A DNA stretch of 64,000 nucleotides from Lineus longissimus (taxonomy: Eukaryota; Nemertea; Pilidiophora; Heteronemertea; Lineidae). Position numbers and translations under genes: made by a program. Position 1 is the first letter of the stretch. Each line of letters begins with the position of its first letter. This document shows positions 1 to 14,350 of the stretch, in pieces. The stretch is from assembly GCF_910592395.1 (NCBI RefSeq), contig NC_088321.1:16680001-16744000 (forward strand). The letters run 5' to 3'. The notes below the pieces were generated by a model. The model was not told the DNA's origin, ran no database searches, and was given only the letters and a program-made list of their open reading frames with translations.

Positions 1-3000
1 ACCCTTTGAAGAGAACATCCTACTGTCTTTGATACAACTTGAATAGCTAGCTCCTCATCCAGTACATCTCACCCTTTGGAGAGAACAACTTACTATCTTT
101 GAGACACATTCAATTGCTAGCTCCTCATCCAGTATATCTCACCCTTTGGAGAGAACAACTTACTGTCTTTGAGACACCTTCAATAGCTAGCTCCTGATCC
201 AGTACATCTCACCCTTCAGAGAGAACAACTTACTATCTTTGAGACACCTTCAATAGCTAGCTCCTGATCCAGTACATCTCACCATTTGAAGAGAACAACC
301 TACTGTCTTTGAGACACCTTGAATAGCAAGCTCCTCATCCAGTACATCTTACTCTTTGGAGAGAACAACTTACTATCTTTGAGACACCTTCAACAGCAAG
401 CTCCTCATCCAGTACATCTCACCCTTTGAAGAGAACAACTTACTATCTTTGATACACTTTCAATAGCAAGCTCCTCATCCAGTACATCTCACCCTTTGAA
501 GATAACAACTTACCATCTTTGAGACACCTTGAATAGCTAGCTCCTCATCCAGCACATCTCAACCTTTGGAAAGAACAACTAACTATCTTTGAGACACCTT
601 GAATAGCTAGCTCCTCATCCAGTACATCTCACCCTTTGGAGAGAACAACTTACTATCTTTGAGACACCTTGAATAGCTAGCTCCTCATCCAGTACATCTC
701 ACCCTTTGGAGAGAACAACTTACTATCTTTGAGACACCTTGAATAGCTAGCTCCTCATCCAGTACACCTCACCCTTTGGAGAGAACAACTTACTATCTTT
801 GAGTCACGTTGAATAGCTAGCTCCTCATCCAGTACATCTCACCCTTTGGAGAGAACAACTTACTATCTTTGAGACACCTTGAATAGCTAGCTCCTCATCC
901 AGTACATCTCACCCTTTCAAAAGAACAACCTACTGTCTTTTATACACCTTGAATAGCAAGCTCTTCATCCAGTACATCTCACTCTTTGGAGAGAACAACT
1001 TACTATCTTTGAGACACCTTCAATAGCTAGCTCCTCATCCAGTACATCTCACCCTTTGGAAAGAACAACTTACCATCTTTGAGACACCTTGAATAGCTAG
1101 CTCCTCATCCAGTACATCTCACTCTTTGGAGAGAACAACTTACTATCTTTGAGACACCTTGAATAGCTAGCTCCTCATCCAGTATATCTCACCCTTTGGA
1201 GAGAGCAACCTACTGTCTTTGAAAGACCTTCAATAGCTAGCTCTTCTTCAGTACATCTCACCCTTTGAAGAGAGCAACCTATTGTCTTTGAGACACCTTG
1301 AATAGCTAGCTCCTGATCCAGTACATCTCACCCTTTGGAGAGAACATCCTACTCTCTTTGATACACCTTGAATAGCTAGCTCCTTATCCAGTACATCTCA
1401 CCCTTTGGAGAGAACAACTTACTATCTTTGAGACACCTTCAACAGCTAGCTCCTCATCCAGTACATCTCACTCTTTGGAGAGAACAACTTACTATCTTTA
1501 CCTGATACACCTTGAATAGCTAGCTCCTTATCCAGTACATCTCACCCTTTGGAGAGAACAACTTACTATCTTTGAGACACCTTCAACAGCTAGCTCCTCA
1601 TCCAGTACATCTCACTCTTTGGAGAGAACAACTTACTATCTTTGAGACACCTTGAATAGCTAGCTCCTCATCCAGTACATCTCACCCTTTGAAAAGAACA
1701 ACCTACTGTCTTTTATACACCTTGAATAGGAAGCTCCTCATCCAGTACATCTCACTCTTTGGAGAGAACAACTTACTATCTTTGAGACACCTTCAATAGC
1801 TAGCTTCTCATCCAGTACATCTCACCCTTTGGAGAGAACAACTTACTATCTTTGAGACACCTTCAACAGCTAGCTCCTCATCCAGTACATCTCACCCTTT
1901 GGAGAGAACAACTTACTATCTTTGAGACACTTTCAATAGCAAGCTCCTCATCCAGTACATCTCACCCTTTGAAAAGAACAACCTACTGTCTTCTATACAC
2001 CTTGAATAGCAAGCTCCTCATCCAGTACATCTCACTCTTTGGAGAGAACAACTTACTATCTTTGAGACACCTTGAATAGCTAGCTCCTCATCCAGTACAT
2101 CTCACCCTTTGGAGAGAACAACTTACTATCTTTGAGACACCTTGAATAGCTAGCTCCTCATCCAGTACATCTCACCCTTTGAAAAGAACAACCTACTGTC
2201 TTTTATACACCTTGAATAGGAAGCTCCTCATCCAGTACATCTCACTCTTTGGAGAGAACAACTTACTATCTTTGAGACACCTTCAATAGCTAGCTTCTCA
2301 TCCAGTACATATCACTCTTTGGAGAGAACAACTTACTATCTTTGAGACACCTTGAATAGCTAGCTCCTCATCCAGTACATCTCACCCTTTGGAGAGAACA
2401 ACTTACTATCTTTGAGACACCTTCAACAGCTAGCTCCTCATCCAGTACATCTCACCCTTTGGAGAGAACAACTTACTATCTTTGAGACACCTTGAATAGC
2501 TAGCTCCTCATCCAGTACATCTCACTCTTTGGAGAGAACAACTTACTATCTTTGAGACACCTTCAACAGCTAGCTCCTCATCTAGTACATCTCACCCTTT
2601 GGAGAGAACAACTTACTATCTTTGAGACACCTTCAATAGCTAGCTTCTCATCCAGTACATCTCACCCTTTGGAGAGAACAACTTACTGTCTTTGAGACAC
2701 CTTCAATAGCTAGCTCCTCATCCAGTACATCTCACCCTTTGAAAAGAACAACCTACTCTCTTTTATACACCTTGAATAGGAAGCTCCTCATCCAGTACAT
2801 CTCACTCTTTGGAGAGAACAACTTACTATCTTTGAGACACCTTCAACAGCTAGCTCCTCATCTAGTACATCTCACCCTTTGGAGAGAACAACTTACTATC
2901 TTTGAGACACCTTCAATAGCTAGCTTCTCATCCAGTACATCTCACCCTTTGGAGAGAACAACTTACTGTCTTTGAGACACCTTCAATAGCTAGCTCCTCA

Positions 3001-4343
3001 TCCAGTACATCTCACCCTTTGAAAAGAACAACCTACTCTCTTTTATACACCTTGAATAGGAAGCTCCTCATCCAGTACATCTCACTCTTTGGAGAGAACA
3101 ACTTACTATCTTTGAGACACCTTCAATAGCTAGCTTCTCATCCAGTACATCTCACTCTTTGGAGAGAACAACTTACTATCTTTGAGATACCTTGAATGGC
3201 TAGCTCCTCATCCAGTACATCTCACTCTTTGGAGAGAACAACTTACTATCTTTGAGACACCTTGAATAGCTAGCTCCTCATCCAGTACATCTCACCCTTT
3301 GGAGAGAACAACTTACTATCTTTGAGACACCTTCAACAGCTAGCTCCTCATCCAGTACATCTCACCCTTTGAAGAGAAAAACTTACTATATTTGAGACAC
3401 CTTCAATAGCTACCTCCTCATCCAGTATATCTCACCCTTTGGAGAGAACATCCTACTGTCTTTGATACACCTTGAATAGCTAGCTCCTCATCCAGTACAT
3501 CTCACCCTTTGGAGAGAACAACTTACTATCTTTGAGACACCTTCAACAGCTAGCTCCTCATCCAGTACATCTCACCCTTTGGAGAGAACAACTTACTATC
3601 TTTGAGACACATTCAATACCTACCTCCTCATCCAGTACATCTCACCCTTTGGAGAGAACAACTTACTATCTTTGAGACACATTCAATACCTACCTCCTCA
3701 TCCAGTACATCTCACCCTTTGGAGAGAACAACTTACTATCTTTGAGACACATTCAATACCTACCTCCTCATCCAGTACATCTCACCCTTTGGAGAGAACA
3801 ACTTACTATCTTTGAGACACCTTGAATAGTTAGCTCCTCATCCAGTACATCTCACCCTTTGGAGAGAACATCCTACTGTCTTTGATACACCTTGAATAGC
3901 TAGCTCCTCATCCAGTACATCTCACCCTTTGGAGAGAACAACTTACTATCTTTGAGACACCTTCAACAGCTAGCTCCTCATCCAGTACATCTCACCCTTT
4001 GGAGAGAACATCCTACTGTCTTTGATACACCTTGAATAGCTAGCTCCTCATCCAGTACATCTCACCCTTTGGAGAGAACAACTTACTATCTTTGAGACAC
4101 CTTCAATACCTACCTCCTCATCCAGTACATCTCACCCTTTGGAGAGAACAACTTACTATCTTTGAGACACATTCAATAGCTAGCTCCTCATCCAGTACAT
4201 CTCACCCTTTGGAGAGAACAACTTACTATCTTTGAGACACCTTCAATAGCTAGCTCCTCATCCAGTACATCTCACCCTTTGGAGAGAACAACTTACTATC
4301 TTTGTGACACCTTCAATACCTACCTCCTCATCCAGTACATCTC
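1..4343 (+). repeat. Higher-order block of satellite A, copy 1
   Basis: A run of about 62 monomers whose variant order recurs downstream. Landmarks are the TTTGATACAACTT unit at 20-40, the CCCTTCAGAGAG unit near 212, the GAGAGCAACC unit at 1201, the one-base-short CTCTTCTTCAG unit near 1242, the CATCTAGTACATC units at 2579 and 2859, the GAGAAAAACTTACTATATTTG unit near 3373, and three consecutive ACATTCAATACCTACC units near 3608, 3678 and 3748. Copy 1 has private changes: a 144-bp local duplication whose junction has four extra bases (ACCT) at 1500-1503, and a 280-bp (4-unit) duplication shown by the two CATCTAG units. The left end is cut by the window, so the true block may be longer. Confidence 0.85.
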
Positions 4344-7300
4344 ACCCTTTGAAGAGAACAACCTACTGTCTTTGATACAACTTGAATAGCTAGCTCCTCA
4401 TCCAGTACATCTCACCCTTTGGAGAGAACAACTTACTATCTTTGAGACACATTCAATTGCTAGCTCCTCATCCAGTATATCTCACCCTTTGGAGAGAACA
4501 ACTTACTGTCTTTGAGACACCTTCAATAGCTAGCTCCTGATCCAGTACATCTCACCCTTCAGAGAGAACAACTTACTATCTTTGAGACACCTTCAATAGC
4601 TAGCTCCTGATCCAGTACATCTCACCATTTGAAGAGAACAACCTACTGTCTTTGAGACACCTTGAATAGCAAGCTCCTCATCCAGTACATCTTACTCTTT
4701 GGAGAGAACAACTTACTATCTTTGAGACACCTTCAACAGCAAGCTCCTCATCCAGTACATCTCACCCTTTGAAGAGAACAACTTACTATCTTTGATACAC
4801 TTTCAATAGCAAGCTCCTCATCCAGTACATCTCACCCTTTGAAGATAACAACTTACCATCTTTGAGACACCTTGAATAGCTAGCTCCTCATCCAGCACAT
4901 CTCAACCTTTGGAAAGAACAACTAACTATCTTTGAGACACCTTGAATAGCTAGCTCCTCATCCAGTACATCTCACCCTTTGGAGAGAACAACTTACTATC
5001 TTTGAGACACCTTGAATAGCTAGCTCCTCATCCAGTACATCTCACCCTTTGGAGAGAACAACTTACTATCTTTGAGACACCTTGAATAGCTCTCCTCATC
5101 CAGTACACCTCACCCTTTGGAGAGAACAACTTACTATCTTTGAGACACGTTGAATAGCTAGCTCCTCATCCAGTACATCTCACCCTTTGGAGAGAACAAC
5201 TTACTATCTTTGAGACACCTTGAATAGCTAGCTCCTCATCCAGTACATCTCACCCTTTCAAAAGAACAACCTACTGTCTTTTATACACCTTGAATAGCAA
5301 GCTCTTCATCCAGTACATCTCACTCTTTGGAGAGAACAACTTACTATCTTTGAGACACCTTCAATAGCTAGCTCCTCATCCAGTACATCTCACCCTTTGG
5401 AAAGAACAACTTACCATCTTTGAGACACCTTGAATAGCTAGCTCCTCATCCAGTACATCTCACTCTTTGGAGAGAACAACTTACTATCTTTGAGACACCT
5501 TGAATAGCTAGCTCCTCATCCAGTACATCTCACCCTTTGGAGAGAGCAACCTACTGTCTTTGAAAGACCTTCAATAGCTAGCTCTTCTTCAGTACATCTC
5601 ACCCTTTGAAGAGAGCAACCTATTGTCTTTGAGACACCTTGAATAGCTAGCTCCTGATCCAGTACATCTCACCCTTTGGAGAGAACATCCTACTCTCTTT
5701 GATACACCTTGAATAGCTAGCTCCTTATCCAGTACATCTCACCCTTTGGAGAGAACAACTTACTATCTTTGAGACACCTTCAACGGCTAGCTCCTCATCC
5801 AGTACATCTCACTCTTTGGAGAGAACAACTTACTATCTTTGAGACACCTTGAATAGCTAGCTCCTCATCCAGTACATCTCACCCTTTGAAAAGAACAACC
5901 TACTGTCTTTTATACACCTTGAATAGGAAGCTCCTCATCCAGTACATCTCACTCTTTGGAGAGAACAACTTACTATCTTTGAGACACCTTCAATAGCTAG
6001 CTTCTCATCCAGTACATCTCACCCTTTGGAGAGAACAACTTACTATCTTTGAGACACCTTCAACAGCTAGCTCCTCATCCAGTACATCTCACCCTTTGGA
6101 GAGAACAACTTACTATCTTTGAGACACTTTCAATAGCAAGCTCCTCATCCAGTACATCTCACCCTTTGAAAAGAACAACCTACTGTCTTCTATACACCTT
6201 GAATAGCAAGCTCCTCATCCAGTACATCTCACTCTTTGGAGAGAACAACTTACTATATTTGAGACACCTTCAATAGCTAGCTCCTCATCCAGTACATCTC
6301 ACCCTTTGGAGAGAACAACTTACTATCTTTGAGACACCTTGAATAGCTAGCTCCTCATCCAGTACATCTCACCCTTTGAAAAGAACAACCTACTGTCTTT
6401 TATACACCTTGAATAGGAAGCTCCTCATCCAGTACATCTCACTCTTTGGAGAGAACAACTTACTATCTTTGAGACACCTTCAATAGCTAGCTTCTCATCC
6501 AGTACATATCACTCTTTGGAGAGAACAACTTACTATCTTTGAGACACCTTGAATAGCTAGCTCCTCATCCAGTACATCTCACCCTTTGGAGAGAACAACT
6601 TACTATCTTTGAGACACCTTCAACAGCTAGCTCCTCATCCAGTACATCTCACCCTTTGGAGAGAACAACTTACTATCTTTGAGACACCTTGAATAGCTAG
6701 CTCCTCATCCAGTACATCTCACTCTTTGGAGAGAACAACTTACTATCTTTGAGACACCTTCAACAGCTAGCTCCTCATCTAGTACATCTCACCCTTTGGA
6801 GAGAACAACTTACTATCTTTGAGACACCTTCAATAGCTAGCTTCTCATCCAGTACATCTCACCCTTTGGAGAGAACAACTTACTATCTTTGAGACACCTT
6901 CAATAGCTAGCTCCTCATCCAGTACATCTCACCCTTTGAAAAGAACAACCTACTCTCTTTTATACACCTTGAATAGGAAGCTCCTCATCCAGTACATCTC
7001 ACTCTTTGGAGAGAACAACTTACTATCTTTGAGACACCTTCAATAGCTAGCTTCTCATCCAGTACATCTCACTCTTTGGAGAGAACAACTTACTATCTTT
7101 GAGATACCTTGAATAGCTAGCTCCTCATCCAGTACATCTCACTCTTTGGAGAGAACAACTTACTATCTTTGAGACACCTTGAATAGCTAGCTCCTCATCC
7201 AGTACATCTCACCCTTTGGAGAGAACAACTTACTATCTTTGAGACACCTTCAACAGCTAGCTCCTCATCCAGTACATCTCACCCTTTGAAGAGAAAAACT

Positions 7301-8410
7301 TACTATATTTGAGACACCTTCAATAGCTACCTCCTCATCCAGTATATCTCACCCTTTGGAGAGAACATCCTACTGTCTTTGATACACCTTGAATAGCTAG
7401 CTCCTCATCCAGTACATCTCACCCTTTGGAGAGAACAACTTACTATCTTTGAGACACCTTCAACAGCTAGCTCCTCATCCAGTACATCTCACCCTTTGGA
7501 GAGAACAACTTACTATCTTTGAGACACATTCAATACCTACCTCCTCATCCAGTACATCTCACCCTTTGGAGAGAACAACTTACTATCTTTGAGACACATT
7601 CAATACCTACCTCCTCATCCAGTACATCTCACCCTTTGGAGAGAACAACTTACTATCTTTGAGACACATTCAATACCTACCTCCTCATCCAGTACATCTC
7701 ACCCTTTGGAGAGAACAACTTACTATCTTTGAGACACCTTGAATAGCTAGCTCCTCATCCAGTACATCTCACCCTTTGAAAAGAACAACCTACTGTCTTT
7801 TTTACACCTTGAATAGGAAGCTCCTCATCCAGTACATCTCACTCTTTGGGGAGAACAACTTACTATCTTTGAGACACCTTCAATAGCTAGCTTCTCATCC
7901 AGTACATCTCACTCTTTGGAGAGAACAACTTACCATCTTTGAGACACCTTGAATAGCTAGCTCCTCATCCAGTACATCTCACTCTTTGGAGAGAACAACT
8001 TACTATCTTTGAGACACCTTGAATAGCTAGCTCCTCATCCAGTACACCTCACCCTTTGGAGAGAACAACTTACTATCTTTGAGACACCTTGAATAGCTAG
8101 CTCCTCATCCAGTACATCTCACCCTTTGGAGAGAACATCCTACTGTCTTTGATACACCTTGAATAGCTAGCTCCTCATCCAGTACATCTCACCCTTTGGA
8201 GAGAACAACTTACTATCTTTGAGACACCTTCAACAGCTAGCTACTCATCCAGTACATCTCACCCTTTGGAGAGAACATCCTACTGTCTTTGATACACCTT
8301 GAATAGCTAGCTCCTCATCCAGTACATCTCACCCTTTGAAGAGAACAACTTACTATCTTTGAGACACATTCAATAGCTAGCTCCTCATCCAGTACATCTC
8401 ACCCTTTGGA
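4344..8410 (+). repeat. Higher-order block of satellite A, copy 2
   Basis: The landmarks of positions 1-4343 return in the same order. The offset is 4343 at the start, 4341 after a two-base loss at 5090-5091, 4197 after the 144-bp duplication private to copy 1, 3917 after the 280-bp duplication private to copy 1, and about 4267 near 8128, where copy 2 has five more units (about 7771-8120). These changes in offset fully account for the length difference, so the two blocks are copies of one ancestral block edited by monomer gains and losses. Confidence 0.85.
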
Positions 8411-11400
8411 GAGAGCAACCTACTGTCTTTGAAAGACCTTCAATAGCTAGCTCTTCTTCAGTACATCTCACCCTTTGAAGAGAGCAACCTATTGTCTTTG
8501 AGACACCTTGAATAGCTAGCTCCTGATCCAGTACATCTCACCCTTTGGAGAGAACATCCTACTCTCTTTGATACACCTTGAATAGCTAGCTCCTTATCCA
8601 GTACATCTCACCCTTTGGAGAGAACAACTTACTATCTTTGAGACACCTTCAACAGCTAGCTCCTCATCCAGTACATCTCACTCTTTGGAGAGAACAACTT
8701 ACTATCTTTGAGACACCTTGAATAGCTAGCTCCTCATCCAGTACATCTCACCCTTTGAAAAGAACAACCTACTGTCTTTTATACACCTTGAATAGGAAGC
8801 TCCTCATCCAGTACATCTCACTCTTTGGAGAGAACAACTTACTATCTTTGAGACACCTTCAATAGCTAGCTTCTCATCCAGTACATCTCACCCTTTGGAG
8901 AGAACAACTTACTATCTTTGAGACACCTTCAACAGCTAGCTCCTCATCCAGTACATCTCACCCTTTGGAGAGAACAACTTACTATCTTTGAGACACTTTC
9001 AATAGCAAGCTCCTCATCCAGTACATCTCACCCTTTGAAAAGAACAACCTACTGTCTTCTATACACCTTGAATAGCAAGCTCCTCATCCAGTACATCTCA
9101 CTCTTTGGAGAGAACAACTTACTATCTTTGAGACACCTTCAATAGCTAGCTCCTCATCCAGTACATCTCACCCTTTGGAGAGAACAACTTACTATCTTTG
9201 AGACACCTTGAATAGCTAGCTCCTCATCCAGTACATCTCACCCTTTGAAAAGAACAACCTACTGTCTTTTATACACCTTGAATAGGAAGCTCCTCATCCA
9301 GTACATCTCACTCTTTGGAGAGAACAACTTACTATCTTTGAGACACCTTCAATAGCTAGCTTCTCATCCAGTACATATCACTCTTTGGAGAGAACAACTT
9401 ACTATCTTTGAGACACCTTGAATAGCTAGCTCCTCATCCAGTACATCTCACCCTTTGGAGAGAACAACTTACTATCTTTGAGACACCTTCAACAGCTAGC
9501 TCCTCATCCAGTACATCTCACCCTTTGGAGAGAACAACTTACTATCTTTGAGACACCTTGAATAGCTAGCTCCTCATCCAGTACATCTCACTCTTTGGAG
9601 AGAACAACTTACTATCTTTGAGACACCTTCAACAGCTAGCTCCTCATCTAGTACATCTCACCCTTTGGAGAGAACAACTTACTATCTTTGAGACACCTTC
9701 AATAGCTAGCTTCTCATCCAGTACATCTCACCCTTTGGAGAGAACAACTTACTGTCTTTGAGACACCTTCAATAGCTAGCTCCTCATCCAGTACATCTCA
9801 CCCTTTGAAAAGAACAACCTACTCTCTTTTATACACCTTGAATAGGAAGCTCCTCATCCAGTACATCTCACTCTTTGGAGAGAACAACTTACTATCTTTG
9901 AGACACCTTCAATAGCTAGCTTCTCATCCAGTACATCTCACTCTTTGGAGAGAACAACTTACTATCTTTGAGATACCTTGAATGGCTAGCTCCTCATCCA
10001 GTACATCTCACTCTTTGGAGAGAACAACTTACTATCTTTGAGACACCTTGAATAGCTAGCTCCTCATCCAGTACATCTCACCCTTTGGAGAGAACAACTT
10101 ACTATCTTTGAGACACCTTCAACAGCTAGCTCCTCATCCAGTACATCTCACCCTTTGAAGAGAAAAACTTACTATATTTGAGACACCTTCAATAGCTACC
10201 TCCTCATCCAGTATATCTCACCCTTTGGAGAGAACATCCTACTGTCTTTGATACACCTTGAATAGCTAGCTCCTCATCCAGTACATCTCACCCTTTGGAG
10301 AGAACAACTTACTATCTTTGAGACACCTTCAACAGCTAGCTCCTCATCCAGTACATCTCACCCTTTGGAGAGAACAACTTACTATCTTTGAGACACCTTG
10401 AATAGCTAGCTCCTCATCCAGTACATCTCACCCTTTGGAGAGAACAACTTACTATCTTTGAGACACCTTCAACAGCTAGCTCCTCATCCAGTACATCTCA
10501 CCCTTTGGAGAGAACAACTTACTATCTTTGAGACACCTTGAATAGCTAGCTCCTCATCCAGTACATCTCACTCTTTGGAGAGAACAACTTACTATCTTTG
10601 AGACACCTTCAACAGCTAGCTCCTCATCTAGTACATCTCACCCTTTGGAGAGAACAACTTACTATCTTTGAGACACCTTCAATAGCTAGCTTCTCATCCA
10701 GTACATCTCACCCTTTGGAGAGAACAACTTACTGTCTTTGAGACACCTTCAATAGCTAGCTCCTCATCCAGTACATCTCACCCTTTGAAAAGAACAACCT
10801 ACTCTCTTTTATACACCTTGAATAGGAAGCTCCTCATCCAGTACATCTCACTCTTTGGAGAGAACAACTTACTATCTTTGAGACACCTTCAATAGCTAGC
10901 TTCTCATCCAGTACATCTCACTCTTTGGAGAGAACAACTTACTATCTTTGAGATACCTTGAATGGCTAGCTCCTCATCCAGTACATCTCACTCTTTGGAG
11001 AGAACAACTTACTATCTTTGAGACACCTTGAATAGCTAGCTCCTCATCCAGTACATCTCACCCTTTGGAGAGAACAACTTACTATCTTTGAGACACCTTC
11101 AACAGCTAGCTCCTCATCCAGTACATCTCACCCTTTGAAGAGAAAAACTTACTATATTTGAGACACCTTCAATAGCTACCTCCTCATCCAGTATATCTCA
11201 CCCTTTGGAGAGAACATCCTACTGTCTTTGATACACCTTGAATAGCTAGCTCCTCATCCAGTACATCTCACCCTTTGGAGAGAACAACTTACTATCTTTG
11301 AGACACCTTCAACAGCTAGCTCCTCATCCAGTACATCTCACCCTTTGGAGAGAACAACTTACTATCTTTGAGACACATTCAATACCTACCTCCTCATCCA

Positions 11401-12259
11401 GTACATCTCACCCTTTGGAGAGAACAACTTACTATCTTTGAGACACATTCAATACCTACCTCCTCATCCAGTACATCTCACCCTTTGGAGAGAACAACTT
11501 ACTATCTTTGAGACACATTCAATACCTACCTCCTCATCCAGTACATCTCACCCTTTGGAGAGAACAACGTACTATCTTTGAGACACCTTGAATAGCTAGC
11601 TCCTCATCCAGTACATCTCACCCTTTGAAAAGAACAACCTACTGTCTTTTTTACACCTTGAATAGGAAGCTCCTCATCCAGTACATCTCACTCTTTGGGG
11701 AGAACAACTTACTATCTTTGAGACACCTTCAATAGCTAGCTTCTCATCCAGTACATCTCACTCTTTGGAGAGAACAACTTACCATCTTTGAGACACCTTG
11801 AATAGCTAGCTCCTCATCCAGTACATCTCACTCTTTGGAGAGAACAACTTACTATCTTTAAGACACCTTGAATAGCTAGCTCCTCATCCAGTACACCTCA
11901 CCCTTTGGAGAGAACAACTTACTATCTTTGAGACACCTTGAATAGCTAGCTCCTCATCCAGTACATCTCACCCTTTGGAGAGAACATCCTACTGTCTTTG
12001 ATACACCTTGAATAGCTAGCTCCGTATCCAGTACATCTCACCCTTTGGAGAGAACAACTTACTATCTTTGAGACACCTTCAACAGCTAGCTCCTCATCCA
12101 GTACATCTCACCCTTTGGAGAGAACATCCTACTGTCTTTGATACACCTTGAATAGCTAGCTCCTCATCCAGTACATCTCACCCTTTGAAGAGAACAACTT
12201 ACTATCTTTGAGACACATTCAATAGCTAGCTCCTCATCCAGTACATCTCACCCTTTAGA
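8411..12259 (+). repeat. Higher-order block of satellite A, copy 3 (41-unit duplication plus 14 units)
   Basis: This block repeats 5542-8410 at an offset of 2869 bp (41 units less one base). The GAGAGCAACC landmark is at 5542 and 8411, the CATCTAG landmark at 6776 and 9645, and the GAGAAAAACTTAC landmark at 7290 and 10159. After the internal 980-bp duplication the offset is 3849 (for example 8338 and 12187). The block ends where the GAGAGCAACC unit would start again but a TTTAGAGAGAAC unit is found instead. Confidence 0.87.
9409..11368 (+). repeat. 980-bp (14-monomer) direct duplication inside satellite A
   Basis: Two adjacent copies, about 9409-10388 and 10389-11368, share the full series of variant monomers. 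The CATCTAGTACATC unit is at 9645 and 10625, the GAGATACCTTGAATGGC unit near 9970 and 10950, and the GAGAAAAACTTACTATATTTG unit near 10159 and 11139. The offset is exactly 14 x 70. The related block at 5542-8410 has only one copy, so this duplication followed the 41-unit duplication. Edges lie within identical monomers and are good to about one unit. Confidence 0.88.
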
Positions 12260-12389
12260 GAGAACAACTTACTATCTTTGAGACACCTTAAATAGCTAGC
12301 TCCTCATCCAGTACATCTCACCCTTTGGAGAGAACAACTTACTATCTTTGTGACACCTTCAATACCTACCTCCTCATCCAGTACATCTC

Positions 12390-14350
12390 ACCCTTTGAGG
12401 AGAACATCCTACTGTCTTTGATACAACTTGAATAGCTAGCTCCTCATCCAGTACATCTCACCGTTTGGAGAGAACAACTTACTATCTTTGAGACACATTC
12501 AATAGCTAGCTCCTCATCCAGTATATCTCACCCTTTGGAGAGAACAACTTACTGTCTTTGAGACACCTTCAATAGCTAGCTCCTGATCCAGTACATCTCA
12601 CCCTTCAGAGAGAACAACTTACTATCTTTGAGACACCTTCAATAGCTAGCTCCTGATCCAGTACATCTCACCCTTTGAAGAGAACAACCTACTGTCTTTG
12701 AGACAGCTTGAATAGCAAGCTCCTCATCCAGTACATCTTACTCTTTGGAGAGAACAACTTACTATCTTTGAGACACCTTCAACAGCAAGCTCCTCATCCA
12801 GTACATCTCACCCTTTGAAGAGAACAACTTACTATCTTTGAGACACCTTCAATAGCTAGCTCCTGATCCAGTACATCTCACCCTTCAGAGAGAACAACTT
12901 ACTATCTTTGAGACACCTTCAATAGCTAGCTCCTGATCCAGTACATCTCACCCTTTGAAGAGAACAACCTACTGTCTTTGAGACACCTTGAATAGCAAGC
13001 TCCTCATCCAGTACATCTTACTCTTTGGAGAGAACAACTTACTATCTTTGAGACACCTTCAACAGCAAGCTCCTCATCCAGTACATCTCACCCTTTGAAG
13101 AGAACAACTCACTATCTTTGATACACTTTCAATAGCAAGCTCCTCATCCAGTACATCTCACCCTTTGAAGATAACAACTTACTATCTTTGAGACACCTTG
13201 AATAGCTAGCTCCTCATCCAGCACATCTCAACCTTTGGAGAGAACAACTTACTATCTTTGAGACACCTTGAATAGCTAGCTCCTCATCCAGTACATCTCA
13301 CCCTTTGGAGAGAACAACTTACTATCTTTGAGACACCTTGAATAGCTAGCTCCTCATCCAGTACATCTCACCCTTTGGAGAGAACAACTTACTATCTTTG
13401 AGACACCTTGAATAGCTAGCTCCTCATCCAGTACACCTCACCCTTTGGAGAGAACAACTTACTATCTTTGAGACACCTTGAATAGCTAGCTCCTCATCCA
13501 GTACATCTCACCCTTTGGAGAGAACAACTTACTATCTTTGAGACACCTTGAATAGCTAGTTCCTCATCCAGTACATCTCACCCTTTGGAGAGAACAACTT
13601 ACTATCTTTGAGACACCTTGAATAGCTAGCTCCTCATCCAGTACATCTCACCCTTTCAAAAGAACAACCTACTGTCTTTTATACACCTTGAATAGCAAGC
13701 TCCTCATCCAGAACATCTCACTCTTTGGAGAGAACAACTTACTATCTTTGAGACACCTTCAATAGCTAGCTCCTCATCCAGTACATCTCACCCTCTGGAG
13801 AGAACAACTAACCATCTTTGAGACACCTTGAATAGCTAGCTCCTCATCCAGTACATCTCACTCTTTGGAGAGAACAACTTACTATCTTTGAGACACCTTG
13901 AATAGCTAGCTCCTCATCCAGTACACCTCACCCTTTGGAGAGAACAACTCACTATCTTTGAGACACCTTGAATAGCTAGCTCCTCATCCAGTACATCTCA
14001 CCCTTTGGAGAGAGCAACCTACTGTCTTTGAAACACCTTCAATAGCTAGCTCCTCTTCAGTACATCTCACCCTTTGAAGAGAGCAACCTATTGTCTTTGA
14101 GACACCTTGAATAGCTAGCTCCTGATCCAGTACATCTCACCCTTTGGAGAGAACATCCTACTCTCTTTGATACACCTTGAATAGCTAGCTCCTTATCCAG
14201 TACATCTCACCCTTTGGAGAGAACAACTTACTATCTTTGAGACACCTTCAACAGCTAGCTCCTCATCCAGTACATCTCACTCTTTGGAGAGAACAACTTA
14301 CTATCTTTGAGACACCTTGAATAGCTCGCTCCTCATCCAGTACATCTCAC
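12390..14350 (+). repeat. Diverged recurrence of the start-block in satellite A
   Basis: The order of variants seen from position 1 recurs here at an offset of 12389: the TTTGATACAACTT unit near 12417 and the CCCTTCAGAGAG unit at 12601. A 280-bp local duplication repeats the CCCTTCAGAGAG unit at 12881. The GAGAGCAACC landmark follows at 14010, but the next units read GAAACACC and CTCCTCTTCAG instead of GAAAGACC and CTCTTCTTCAG. This is an older or separately evolved copy of the same block. The right edge is approximate. Confidence 0.75.
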
